From NCBI GenBank assembly GCA_013350335.1, contig CM023539.1, positions 34,210,631-34,274,630 of the forward strand: a stretch of DNA of 64,000 bases, read 5' to 3'. This document shows positions 48,701-60,800 of the stretch, one piece after another (the stretch's first letter is position 1; the number at the start of each line of letters is the position of its first letter). This stretch comes from Chimonanthus salicifolius. Its lineage: Eukaryota > Streptophyta > Magnoliopsida > Laurales > Calycanthaceae. A model generated the notes under the pieces. It saw only the letters and a program-made list of their open reading frames with translations, was not told the DNA's origin and did no database searches. A program made the translations under genes and the position numbers.

Positions 48701-49855
48701 TGTAACAACCTGTCCCTCCAAGGCGTGCGTCGCTTCAACTCGACTCGACTCGACTTAATATGATATTGTCCGCTCTAGGCCCATCCATATAGGGGGCATC
48801 CGCACGAATTTGCATTTAGGCCTAGCTCAATAGGTAAGCCCAAAAACGCGTCATACTGTATTGAAAGGCTTGGCTTCTTATATGTCCTTCACAATTTCCT
48901 CCAACTAGTGATGTGGGACTCCAACTAGCCCCCCACCGCTCGACACATCTCCCTGGCCGATACATCGACGCTCGACACATCGCCTGGGCCGATGTATCAC
49001 TCTGGGCTGGGCTAGGGTACTACAATCTACCCCTTTAAAGGAGAGTCACCCCGGCTCCACCCAACACACATACAGGGATAGGCCCACACAGTCTGAGTGT
49101 TGAACTTAGGCTCTGATACCATCTGCAATGACCCGTCCCTCCAAGGCGTGCACCGCTTCAACTCAACTCGAGTCAGTATGATATTGTCCGCTCTGGGTCC
49201 ACCCACACAAGGGGGGTCCGCACGGATTTGCATTTGGGCCTGGCCCAACAGGTAGGCCCAAAAAAGTGTCATACTGTATTGAACGGCTTGGCTTCTTATA
49301 AGCCATTCACAATTTCCTCCATCTAGCGATGTGGGACTCGAACTAGACCCCCACCGCTCTAACACATCGCCCTGGCCAATACATTGACACTCAACACATC
49401 GCTTGGGCCGATGTTTCGCACTAGGGTTGAGTCAGGATACTACAATCTACTCCCTTAAAGGAGAGCCGCCCCGGCTCGACTCAAACACACGCACAGGGAT
49501 AGGCCCACACAGTCCGAGTGTTGAACTTTGACTCTGATACCATCTGTAATAACCTGCGCGTCGAAGGCGTGTGCCGCTTTAACTCGACTCGACTCAGTAT
49601 GATATTGTCCACTCTGAGCCCACCCACACAGGTGGTCCGCACGGATTTGCATTTGGGCGGGGCCCAACATGTAGGCCCAAAAATGCGACATATTGTATTG
49701 AAGGGCTTGGTTTCTTATAAGCCCTTCACAATTTCCTCCAACTAGCGAAGTGGGACTCCAACTAGCCCCCCACCTCTCGACACGTCATCCTGGCCGATAC
49801 ATCGATGCTCGGCACATCATGGACCGATCGCCCTGGGCTAGTTCAGGGTACTACA
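48701..49855 (-). mobile_element. tandem TRIM: three LTRs and two internal domains
   Basis: Read on minus, an LTR of 311-324 bp (starts tgtagtaccc, ends near gttaca) occurs three times: 49855-49545, 49444-49124 and 49024-48701. Each of the two ~100-bp internal domains starts with gatggtatcagag, the primer site for initiator tRNA-Met, and ends with the purine tract cctttaaaggggtagat. No coding capacity. The whole array is flanked by one perfect 5-bp duplication cattc at 48696-48700 and 49856-49860, so it integrated as a unit or grew by exchange within one insertion. Confidence 0.88.
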
Positions 49856-49860
49856 CATTC

Positions 49861-51124
49861 TCCAGGAAAAAGTAGTCCACAAATAGTGAGTAATCCCCTC
49901 GTCCAGAAGATAATGTTCTCCACTTTTCCTAAAACACCACCTTGTCTAAGAGAAGCAAAGATGGACAGAAACTCACCTACCCCAAGAGAACCTCCTACTT
50001 TAAATTCTCATCCAAACACATCCTAGACGTTTTCCACCATTCTTCTAGATCACTTTCAAAATTCCTTTCCATTCATCTTCTCCATCATCCCCTCATGCAA
50101 TCAAATGAAGTCATTCATAAAACTGTTCAGTTATTACTTGCTTATTTCCGACGTCTCATGAGCATTGTTGGGCAATATTGTCACATTGAGCTTTCCACAT
50201 CTATGTCAAGTAATTCTCATTGAATCTCCTTGGCATAGCTAACAGAGTATACATGGAGCATCAAATATCTATTTAATTTAGGCATTTTTCAACTTTTCAC
50301 TTGATCGCAAGTTCGTAACCACTCGACTCCACAATTTGGTTTTGATCATCTACAACTAGCATAACATAATATTACTTTGCATTATGTAAGAATTAGTTTA
50401 ACAGCATAAATGCAAGGTCTGAACTCAGTCTACTAAGGTGTTAAATCTAGCATCAAGCAGGAATTGACTGCCAATACTTTTTCTACCATGTTACCATTTA
50501 ATGATCCAAGTCCACTATCTAGTGCATTCATCATAACTGGACTGCGTCAAAACTCAAAACATTGACAACAACAAGGGATTAGCCTTAGTTATAAGAGATT
50601 TCCAATGGTTTTACCATCCATGCAAGTGTTAGAATCTGATTATTCATTTTCCAACCCGAAAGTATGACCATCCAAAAGTGAGATCCATCAGATCTGTTTC
50701 TCCAGCAGTGGAAATCTTGGAAAGCATTAGGTTTGTTTTTCCACCACAGTTGAATATCAGATGAGCCAATATTTTGGGAGTGGAAGGAACATCTTAGATA
50801 ACTTGATTTCTGATTACCAACCTGAATACAGAAAATGGAATGAAAAGCCATCCATTCTGCCAAAACATTCAAACTGATTGCTATTTACGGTACATTCAGA
50901 CCAACTTTCAGGTAGTCAACACTTGTCATAATTACTACTTCTCTATTAATAATAACCTGTCCTACAAAAAGTATGAGAAAGAACAAGATTACTAGAATAC
51001 AAGAAGACGACTACCACTGGATACAGCAGATGATTATTTAACAGACCAAGGTTACTAGAAAGAGAAGTTCTTTATTACATTCATCAACCAGATGACTAGC
51101 TGTTTTGTGTCATTGTGGAACTGA
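49861..51124. other. 3' flank of OEP16-1, no further gene
   Basis: Presumably includes the OEP16-1 3'UTR (minus strand) near 51125. Open frames of up to 95 codons here show no known family. Confidence 0.4.
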
Positions 51125-54100
51125 CTAGGTGAGGTAGCTGAGGAACTCAGCAGCAGTAGCTACTGCACCCCCTGTGATGGCATCCACCATTACTTTATCC
51201 TTGTTATTACTGCTGGCTACAGATACAAGAGCTCCAGTAATTACACCCCCAATCAATGCATTCTTCTGCATAAGCCGATTAGAAACAGTAACTGAATTAG
51301 TCTAGAGAAACACACAATTTTTTGGGAGAGAGAGAGACAAAAGTGTTTGGTATTAATATTTTCCCTTACCAAACAAATGAACCTGATGATCCAAATGACT
51401 CTTTAGGCCAATGAGAAAAACTAACCTAAGCAATCAAGAAAAAATATACAATGCCTGATATAACCATTTGCTCTCACCATACAAATGAATTTTGTTTATC
51501 CATAATGTTAATTTGATAGGCCAGTGTAGAGGGCTTATACAAAAGAATTTGGAAATCCAAGACACATATTTTGGGCCTTGGATGGATGAGGGATCATGTA
51601 ACTCTCTCTTTGATCCAAACCATTTACATTGAGAGCCTTGGTTAAGATGGTAGACACCATAACACTATGACACATGCCTCTTGTTCTACATGGGATAAGA
51701 CATCACAAAGAGAAAAATGAGAAAGAATAAGGGGAAAAGGTTGCTAACACTATTAACAGATCAACAACCAACTATTCCTAGTAGTCCTTCAAAACCCTTG
51801 CTCCTCTTAAAATGTGTGTGGATGGATGGGTTGGGGAGAGGAAGCACCAAGGCTTTTATGCACCTCCACAAAGGAATGTGAATCTCCATGGCTCACTTTC
51901 TGCATTGGAGAAAACCAACTAATCACTTTCTTCAAAACAATGTTGTGGTGCCCCAAATTTCGAAGGGGTTTGGAAGACTAGATAATGGAAGATCGGATGT
52001 CTCTTATGGATCTTCTAAATAAGGCTTTCATTGCAGGAAGTGGGATAGAAGGATCATGGACCCAGATATTCATCGGAAGTTCAGCATTAAATCCTTCTGC
52101 AGATTGCTGACGCTATCGAGTGATGTCCTTCAGTGTGTAGGCAACCCTCCTTAGAAAAAAAATGACTGCCTGGGCCTCCCTAGAGTTGCTCAAAGTTTCA
52201 ATTAGGACCCAATCTTCCAAATCCAACTCCAACCCCTTCACGTCACAATAGTGAAGATGCAAGGCAAAGTCAAAGCCTCAAGGGGTCTTTGAACCTAAGT
52301 TGCAAGGCACAAACCAGGTGCAAGCCTAATTTTGCCAAGCATGTTTATCTAAATCCTCAAAATATATGGGGCATACCAATATCTTTGTATGGAGAGAGAG
52401 AAGGGTGGGTTTGGGGGGGGGGGGGGGGGGGGGGGAGGGGGGAAGAGAGGGAGGTTGATATTTTGGCTTAAAAAACCAACCCTAGCCCAAATTACTTAAA
52501 ACGTGACTCAACAAAAATTCAAGTTGGGTCACTCATGTTCAAGTTGAACCATGTTGCACGCCGTATGTAACAAGGGTAGTCCCACATCGGAAATGCCCCA
52601 GGAAGATATTGGGTTTATAAGCGAGGGCGGAGAACTTTGGAAGCGGCTAGCCCTTTTGAGTGTGAAACCAACATGTGACAATTTGGTATCAGAGCAAACC
52701 AGGACTCTTTCGTATGGGACCGAGGCTCCCCCTGGGTCGTGTTGACATGTATTGGTTGAGGGCGATGTGGACCCGACCTTTGTGAGACAAAGGCAAGAAT
52801 ATACCGGGGGTACTTGAGTCGTGTGGGCCCTACACAAGAGGTGTGGGTCCCCATGGCGAGGGCGCCAGGGATTGGGTCGGGAGCCTATATAATAAGGGCA
52901 GTCCCACATCGAAATGCCCCGAGAAGATCTTGGGTTTATAAGCGACGGCGGGGAACCTTGGAAGCGACTAGCCCTTCTGAGTGTGAAACCGACCCGTGAT
53001 ACGTAGCTAGGAAGGGTAGAGCCATTTAGGAAACGCCGATGAGTTATATGGCAAAGAACTTCTTCTCCAGCCTTTTACACATTGCCCATCACACTATGAG
53101 AGCTAGCCATGCTCGAAATTGTTACCTTAATCACAAGGAGGGAGATGCCAAATGCAAGGCTAGTTATTGGAGTATAGTTTTAATGAAGTACATGTCCTAT
53201 ACAAAAGTAATTTTTACTATTTTCTTTTTAATGTATTAATTTTTATTTAGTTAATTATTTTATAATAAGAAGTCTTATTATATTCCACTCATAAATATTA
53301 AAATTAAATTTTTAGTATTTACAAAATTGATTTTCCCTTTTCTAATTATTTTTTGCCCGTGCACTTTATATGCTAGTATAATATATGAGAAAAGGTTCAG
53401 TTTCTTTTCAATGAGTGGTGGATTAATAAAAATATGATCACTTTTAAATAGAAAGAATAATTGATAAATGATGTAGAAAGTCCCTCCACACTAGAAAGAA
53501 GATGGCAATATGGGTCCTTAGCCAGACTACTTGGAGTGCAATCTCCTTGATACAGGCAAAACAGGAAAGATACTGACTTCAACAGCATCAGAGAAATTAG
53601 TAACTTTCTAGTACCTTTTATCTCCTGTTTTAATAATTAACAAATAATTCATGTTCAAACAACATATAATGATTCGAATAAAAAGATATCAAAATTTTTC
53701 ATCAACCAAATCACAAAGGATTCATCTCTTATCCAAAACCTGGGCTATTCTAGCAAATTTGAGCAGATAGAAATGGTGTCTGCAGGAGTTCAAAGAGTTT
53801 GAGAAGCTACTTCTCAAGAGTTTTTTGACATATTTCTCAATGTAGGTAGTTCTTGGAACAATTATAAATTTTAATATTTTTATTGGATAACTTGTTAAAA
53901 AACTCAGAAAATAAAAGTATTTATCAATAAAAAGAATAATAAGAATTTGTTTTTTTAAGAAAATAACAGAAGGGTTAGGAAAGAAAGGATGTCCACAAAG
54001 TTTAGAGAAGCCCTTCTAAGAACAATAAGGTGAAAATATCATGATCACATAGAAAAAGTTCAATTTCAATAAAGTTGAAATCATCTCACAATTTCTATTT

Positions 54101-57100
54101 TATAATATCATGAAATTCTTCTTCTTTTTTGTGCAAGAAAAAAAAATAATATCATGAAATTCTAACAACACTGGAAAAAAATATATTGAATATTTTTCCA
54201 GTATGCGTGTTACTGAAATAGCATGACGACTTTTGCTACATTATAGTGGTCTATAAACAAAAGCTGTCACATGAGAAATGCCAACTAATACTGGGTCTGG
54301 CAGTATAGGCGGAGTGCTCCACGACTGCAACGGTAGAATGTCCATAGTTTTCTGTAAGTCAATAGGTCGAAAGGATTCAACAAGGTGGAACTTATTAGTA
54401 TTAGGAAAGCCTTGTCTATATGGTCTTCATTGGGAAGGGGGACTCTACAAACGCGATTATGTGGGCAAAGGTGCTAAAAAGACCTCCCTGGAAGATGATC
54501 ACAATAGTGAGGGAACTTAGGATGCTTTGTTCAGGTAGAGAGATTTCTTTGGCTTTGGTCCGGAGATTAGCAAATGGAGTAGCCGATTTCTTTGCTAGGA
54601 ACGGGATAGACTTCACTACTACAAGTGTTTTCCACCTTTGAGAGTTCTTTACGAGGGAGAGATTCGTCAATTCACATGATGTTTTTTATATGAGGTTGAT
54701 GTATTTTTTCTTTTTATTTCTTGGCATCCTTTGGGTTTAAGTCTTTTAGACTCATCGATGTCGTCTCATGTACATATTTCTTTTCATTAATATAATTTGT
54801 TTTATTTGTTACCACTCAAAAAAACTGCCAACTAATATAAAATATACACAAGTTCCTTCTACAAGAAAATCTTGCCTATCATGGTCCACAAATGACAGGA
54901 AAGTTGGAAGATATCGAATGAATAAAAGGGTCTTGGAGCCTTCTCAATTAGAGCCTTCTCAATCATGAATTTACAACATGAAACCCCAGTAGAGGTGGAC
55001 TATTGCGTGTACAAACAAAATCCTGAATTCCTCATTTATCAGAGAACAACATAAAACAGTTCTAGTAATTAAAATAGGATAAATAACTTCATATGCAGCA
55101 AATAACTTCATTGTATATTACAAATAACTTCATTGCAATGTAAAAGTTACCCAGTCTCTGGTACCACGTATCCTTTCCACTCCATATTCCATTCCCACAT
55201 ATACTCCAGCTATAGTTCCTGCACATGCATAGAGTAGAGATCATGAAAATAACACAAGAAATACTGTGGCAGTTATGTATTCATAAAAGACATCCCTCAT
55301 CATCATCATCATCATCATCATCAACATAGACCAGAATTCCATCTATCTGGGGTCGGCTATATGGAAGTTCTCCAATTGACCCTATCATAAGCCAAACCAT
55401 ATGTCACTCTACAATCCAACATGTTATATTGTAATGTTTTTTAAATGTCCTAATTCAAGGGTTGACTAAAATATGGGATTAATTGCAATTGATTATTCTA
55501 TCCCTTTTTCACTTGGGAGTTGCTAGGGTTACAATCTTAGTGGGGCCCACTTCTGGTCCTTTTTCAGTTGCTGCAGTTTTGGATATTTGCTGGATTTCAA
55601 TTTGTTGCATGTGGGGCTCTATTTTGTATAGTGTTGTGGGCTGATCTGCTAGAAATTTGTTCCTTGGGGCTATATTTTTGAGAACTGATTAGTGTGATCA
55701 ATCCTAATGGCATCCTATAGCCCTCCTTCTCCTGGTGATGATATTATTCAAGTATCTTGGAAAGAAATTGATTCCTTACAGCAAACCAGGATGCATCTTA
55801 AAAGCCTTCAATCCTCTAGTTATGCCCAAACTTTTATTGCTCAATCAGGTACTATCTCATCCGGCAGTCCCTGGATTATTGATTGTAGGGCTACCGATCA
55901 CATGTCAGGTATGTCTCATCTTTTTTCCTCTCTTAATTCTTTTTCTCTTGGACATGTTAAACTTGTTGATGTGACCTTTACCTCCATAAATGGAAAAGGG
56001 AATATTCCTCTCTCTTCTACTCTTGATGTATCTTCCGTTCTTCATGTTCTCCGCTTGTCTAGTAAACTTTTATCTGTTAGTTCTCTTACTAAGTCCTTAA
56101 ATTGTTCTGTGACCTTTTTTCCTTCTCATTGTGTTTTTCAAGATTTGGTCAGCAAAAGGACGATTGGGGGTGGTCATGAAGAAAAGGGTTTGTACTTCTT
56201 TGATCTTCAAATTGGCTCCGAACATGTTGCTTGTTCCACTAGTCATAAAGATACTTAGCTTTGGCATTGTCGGCTTGGTCATCCGTCCAATATAGTGTTA
56301 AAGCATTTGCAACCTTCTTTGAATATTGATAATTTTGTCTGTAAAAGTTGCCAATATGGGAAGCAGACTCGACCCACCTTTTCTCTGTCTTCTAATTATT
56401 CCTCTTCCATTTTTCTCTCCTTAATACATTCGGATGTTTGGATGTCACCCGTTGTTTCTTCAATGGGCTTTTATTATTTTGTTACATTCATCGATGATTA
56501 CTCTCACATACTTGGGTTTATTTGATGAAACATAAATTTGAGATCTTTGATCACTTTCGTATTTTTCATAAATGGGTCACTACTCAATTTGATTGTCACC
56601 CTAAAATCTTGCGAAGTGATAATGGGGGAGAATATATGTCTCACTCATTTTTGCATTATCTTCAGGAACATGGGTTTGAATCTCAAACTTCTTTCCCCCA
56701 TACACCTCAGCAGAACGGAGTTGCTGAAAGGAAGAACCGTCATCTTCTTGAGGTAACCTGATCTTTGTTGTTTGCAATGAATGTCCCTAAGTCATATTGG
56801 TGTTCGTACTACTTGTTATTTAATAAACCGCATGCCCACTAGAGTATTAAATAACAAAGCACCTATTGATATTCTTTCTACCTATCGATCTGTTTCTATA
56901 CTTCCATTGCGTGTTTTTGGATGTACTTATTTTGTTTATGATTTTTCTGCTGATAAGCTTTCAAAAAAATCTATGAAATATGTTTTCTTGGGCTACTCTT
57001 CCAATCAAAAGGGCTATAAATGTTTTGAACTGACATCTGGAAAAAGATTTATTTCTATAGATGTTACCTTTTTTTTAAATACTCCATATTTTCAACGTCC

Positions 57101-57347
57101 AATCATAGGTCATCTTTTTCTCTTCATATTCTTCTTATTCTTGCAGATAGAGTTGACACTTCTACGAATCCTATATTTTAGTCAACCCTTGAATTAGGAC
57201 ATGTGAAAAACATTACAACATGTTCTTCTTTGTTCCTTCCCTCATGTTTCACGAAAAACATCCCTGAAAGTAACAAAACAATCTAACTTGGATTTAGAAG
57301 TAAATCAGCTTACCCCAATAAGCACCTTCCTTGCACATCTTCTTTAA
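51125..57347 (-). CDS. OEP16-1: Outer envelope pore protein 16-1, chloroplastic, last three coding exons
   Basis: OEP16-1 is a small channel of the chloroplast outer envelope, a member of the Tim17/22/23 (PRAT) superfamily, linked to amino-acid passage and to import of protochlorophyllide oxidoreductase A precursor. Three exons on minus join in phase: 57347-57314, 55218-55151 and 51265-51125, with GT-AG borders. They encode 80 residues, LKKMCKEGAYWG, TIAGVYVGMEYGVERIRGTRDW and KNALIGGVITGALVSV to AEFLSYLT, ending TAG. These match the family segment LKKLCKEGVYWG, EYGIERIRGSRDWKNA and the glycine-rich last helices. A complete protein has about 145 residues, so the first exons must lie beyond 57347; I found none up to 64000, where transposons fill the DNA. 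The introns of 3.9 and 2.1 kb contain a TRIM, an L1 end, an RTE tail and a copia fragment. Confidence 0.9.
52413..52442. repeat. poly(G) tract (23 G plus near-continuation)
   Basis: Long G run just upstream of the TRIM, in OEP16-1 intron; potential G-quadruplex and assembly weak point. Confidence 0.9.
52566..53001 (+). mobile_element. complete TRIM retrotransposon, 436 bp
   Basis: LTRs of about 115 bp at 52566-52680 and 52887-53001 share agtcccacatcg, gggtttataagcga, ggaagcg.ctagccctt and gagtgtgaaacc. The primer site tggtatcagagc (initiator tRNA-Met) is at 52684-52695 and a purine tract gggattgggtcgggag precedes the right LTR. Flanks cgta at 52562-52565 and 53002-53005 are a 4-bp duplication. 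There is no coding capacity, as usual for TRIMs. It lies in OEP16-1 intron DNA, antisense to the gene. Confidence 0.85.
53002..54278. other. OEP16-1 intron, no gene seen
   Basis: AT-rich intronic DNA without recognised features. Confidence 0.5.
54291..54825 (+). mobile_element. L1 3' end with RNase H, in OEP16-1 intron
   Basis: Frames give GSIGGVLHDCNGRMSIVF, then GKGDSTNAIMWAKVLKRPPW and [18 protein letters not shown] (RNase H end), followed by a 3'UTR ending gttaccactcaaaaaa. A perfect 12-bp duplication tgccaactaata flanks it at 54279-54290 and 54826-54837. Confidence 0.85.
55290..55440 (-). mobile_element. RTE 3' end fragment with (ATC)n
   Basis: ATC repeats at 55296-55323 are followed by ggggtcggctatatgg, the complement of the ccgaccccatatag 3'UTR phrase common to plant RTE elements (compare ccgactccatatag at 8480). 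Confidence 0.5.
55690..57120 (+). mobile_element. Ty1/copia polyprotein fragment (protease and integrase), degenerate
   Basis: Translation gives the protease region SPWIIDCRATDHMSGMSHLF (active site DSGA changed to DCRA), the pre-integrase LWHCRLGHPSNIV with a stop at 56256 just before it, then integrase: SLIHSDVW, FVTFIDDYSH, LRSDNGGEYMS and PHTPQQNGVAERKNRHLLEV. After a break near 56760 follow INRMPTRVLNNKAP, FGCTYFV and VFLGYSSNQKGYKCF. Frameshifts lie near 56520 and 56760. RT and RNase H are missing and no LTR is seen. It sits in OEP16-1 intron DNA, opposite strand. Confidence 0.85.
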
Positions 57348-57596
57348 CTGCAAAATAGAAGCTCCATTAGTTAATTATGAAAACAAGTTAGTTCTATCTA
57401 ATATGTTCTGCCATCTAATTTCTTCAAGTTTCTACAATTATGGGAGCCATGCATAAAACCACACCAAAGAGATTATTCTGTACTTTGTCCAGCATATCAC
57501 ATAGCCCAATCAAGTCATGTATCAACAACATCCAGAAACACTGAAATAAAGTGATTGCACGTGCACATCCAAAAAACATAGCCTTTCAGCTTCATA

Positions 57597-57729
57597 TATA
57601 TATATATATATATAGCGTTGACAAAGAAATTGTACTAATATAAGAGAAAGTACAAATCTCAAGTACATATATATATATATATAACAAAGAAATTGTACTA
57701 ATATAAGAGAAAGTACAAATCTCAAGTAC
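57597..57729. repeat. (TA)n runs and a 64-bp tandem duplication
   Basis: The phrase acaaagaaattgtactaata occurs at 57618 and 57682, each preceded by a TA run. It lies in non-coding DNA upstream of the third-last OEP16-1 exon. Confidence 0.8.
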
Positions 57730-57834
57730 AAGAGATAGTCCAAAAATTAGGTACAAGAAGATAATAAACAAAAAAAAAGCTTGAATGAAAATACAAATGT
57801 TGTCATCCTCCTTCACCAATTAACTTTTACAAAG

Positions 57835-58380
57835 TCAAATAAAGAAAACAGCCTCATTTTCCCCTTATACCCCACACTTAGCTAAAAAGTCCACAACACC
57901 ATTCACCGACCTCCTAACCAATGCAAAAGATACTTTTCTGCCAAAACACATAACCCTGATCTCCCTAGTTATTGCAACAAGTTTCTAAGGAGGTCTTTTG
58001 CAACCCTCAACCCTTTAATTGCATTCGCCAAATCCCCTTCTATTATAAGCTTTCCTTTACCATATCTTTCCCACAAAGACAATGCTTTCCTAATAGCTAG
58101 GATTTTGGGCTCATTTGGCTCCCTCATTCTAACTGGCTCCGAAAACACAATGGATGAAACCCTGACCAAATCCCTTATAACCCCTCTTATTCCTGAAGGT
58201 CCTGTCATACCCCTCGCTTCCCGATCTACATTAAACTTAAAGACACTTGACATAGAAGGAGACCAAACCTCTTGGACGATTTCTTTGCTAGACTTGCCTC
58301 TCAGACACCCCTCCCAAGACCTATAGGAGTTCAACATATTGTAACCCTTAAACTTCTTGCCACAAACCAAGCACAAGTTC
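57835..58380 (-). mobile_element. L1 RNase H fragment
   Basis: On minus: KKFKGYNMLNSYRSWEGC, then FKFNVDREARGMTGPSGIRG and EGDLANAIKGLRVAKDLLRN, with the end VNGV.DFLAK in a shifted frame. It is cut by the LTR at 58381; about 50 bp of related sequence continues at 63199-63252. Confidence 0.75.
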
Positions 58381-60248
58381 TGTAACACCCCTCCCTCCAG
58401 TGAGTGAGATCAGAGTGAAATAGATAAAGATTTTCATAGAGAGAGGCGAGTATCACGACTCGAGTCAAGTCCGAAAACTCAACCCTCGATTGGCCCAACT
58501 TAGCACGTGCATGGATTGAAATCCATAATGACATTCTCACATGCTAGAACAAATAGCAGAAGATTAAGAACATACATTTATAAGCATCAATAAACTGCAT
58601 CTCCAAAGCAAAAATAAAGTATTCTCCATAAGTCAACCATAAATATCCAAACGCATAGTAACTGAAGTTATTACATCCCCAAATAAAACTTCCTTATAAA
58701 TTGCATTGTCTCCAAACTAAATCCAAATGAAATAAACTAAACTATCTATGCTTTCTCCTAGCGTCTATACCTTGGTCAAACCATAGACTTACAAAATTGT
58801 CGGATATGTCACATCACCACAATGTAACCATTCCTAAGCTAATCATATCTTAACTTCTCATCCTAGACTTTTTTATTTCTGAAAATACATTCAATAACCC
58901 AATCTTACCAAAGAAGATATCCCGATACTACTGCACTCCACTCATTCAAGGGTAAGCTTATTAAATTTTAGTCATATTCCATATCAATCAAATAGTACTC
59001 CAGTGTGTCTCTTTAATTGTGATCCTCTCCATTCGCGTACAAGTCATAACACAACTAACACCTTTTTATTTATAATCTCTATAAATAAACCACTAATCAA
59101 ATATTTCTCAAAGCTCAAATATTACGGGTCTCAAAATAAAACAAACCAATATTTTTAAACAATTCCTTTACTTTTCACGCTAAACTAATAGTCCCAATTA
59201 TCACCATTCAACATTCCAAAGTCTAATCCTACTCGGACTAAAATTATTTCCAAGCCTACTAATAACAATTTATAATTACCAAATTGTTCTCAAGATTACT
59301 GTCGACTTTCTACAAAAGCACATTTATTTCATTTCGGTACTAAATATTATGGGGTCATCTAAACCCATTTATGATATCTTGCTACTCCATGTCTAAAGGT
59401 TTAGGGAAAATCAACCTCTTTTACTCAAGGCATTCTACCTCAACACTCAAAATTGCTCATTGTCTAATCATCTACGGTGCATCAACTTCGTGTCTAATTC
59501 GTATAACACATCCTTTCAGGTAACCCAAAAGTTACTCTTTTAAGGTAACAATCAATGCAAATTTGATGTGTGTTACCAACGGGTGACACTGTATTGAGGG
59601 GTAAATGACAGTGATTTTACAAATAAATACGTGGCAGGAACCATAGAAGTGGACAAGAAGAAATGCAATGTCCCAAAATCAATTTATGCTACTGCATACG
59701 AACTACCAATGATCGCCATACCTTGGATCACTAAGCGTTCAGTTATCTCCAATGTTGGGACGAGAAAATCAAATCGTCCGGAGGTCATGGGGGTAGATGG
59801 TTGTTTTGGGGAAGGAGAGAAGGAAAGGGGAAAGAAGGGGAATTCGCATGGAATGATAGAATGAGGCTTGTTTTGCCGTGAATGGGAGTCACAAAGGGTG
59901 TGGGTCTCCAAAGGGCCCACACGGATTGGGTTTTCCTATTTTTTATATATATATCCCTAAATAAATCTCAATGGGAATGAATTTTAGAAAAACTAATTTC
60001 TATGCTCAATTCAACTAAGGAATGTGGGTCCCATGGGCCCACACTAAAATTATTAATTTTAAATTTTTAAATAGAGTACTTTTAATTGAAATGCTAACCT
60101 TGGGAAATAAAAATCTAATTTGATACTAAATCTTCCATCCGCTTAATTTCAATAAAATAAAGTAACAAGTTATCAAAAACAACATTAATCTCTATATTAG
60201 TTCTACCCACCGCTACTGACACGCTACTCTGGGTCGGGTCACTACAAT
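58381..60248 (-). mobile_element. chromovirus-like LTR, left arm of inverted pair (B)
   Basis: On minus it starts tgtagtgacccgaccc at 60248 and ends ggaggggtgttaca at 58381. Directly upstream on minus is ttttgggacgaaaattccaa (60285-60266), like the polypurine-side end of Ty3 chromovirus internal regions, which fits a 3' LTR. The last ~230 bp align with the end of the right arm (cactctgatc, ttgggccaatcgaggg, catgctag). Confidence 0.65.
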
Positions 60249-60800
60249 ATTAACACCTTTTTGGAATTTTCGTCCCAAAAATTAGATGAAGCTTGGTTCT
60301 AAACAAAATTACACAAACAATTCTGGATGGTACGTTCTCAATTCCGATTCCAATTCTCAAGTAGGCTCTTCACTTCCATGTCGTCGCCAAAAAGATTGGG
60401 TATCGGAGGCAACACTCCACCGGAGGGTCCGGTTAAATTGTTGGATGAGCGTAGACTCACACACTGGTAGGCTACCTCACTGGCAGGCTACTAGTGAGAG
60501 GTAAAGTTATCTCTAATCTCACATCAAAAGCAGATGAGTGAACGCATTGAATAAATATATATCGAGAATGTCATTGTATCAAGTGAAATGAAATCTATCG
60601 ATTTGTTATGGATCATGGTAGCATGTTGAATTGCACTTTTGGTTGCTGACCTGATGACAAGTGCCTAATATTAATGAGTGGTGTTATGAGTATGATATTG
60701 AGATAGTTACGTTAGATGAGTTACATTATGGATTCACAACAAAAGGTGCTGCGAAACAGGACAATCCCATTTGTCAAAGTGGCTAGAGTGAGTTAGAAAT
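60249..60800. other. spacer between the inverted LTR arms
   Basis: The left edge is Ty3 internal-end-like sequence in minus orientation. Bases 60394-60450 (actccaccggagggtccggt) resemble 61863-61915 of the right arm in plus orientation, so this is a junction of LTR pieces. No coding region. Confidence 0.4.

Noticed and set aside
50585..50872. 95-codon minus-strand frame as a separate gene
   Set aside because: No recognisable domain and located just downstream of OEP16-1, where 3'UTR or spacer is expected.
52529..52999. Open frames of 61-126 codons on both strands
   Set aside because: They span the TRIM, which is non-coding; the long frames result from its higher GC content.
57522..57819. 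Minus-strand open frames with YIYIY segments
   Set aside because: They run through TA repeats and a tandem duplication in non-coding DNA next to OEP16-1.
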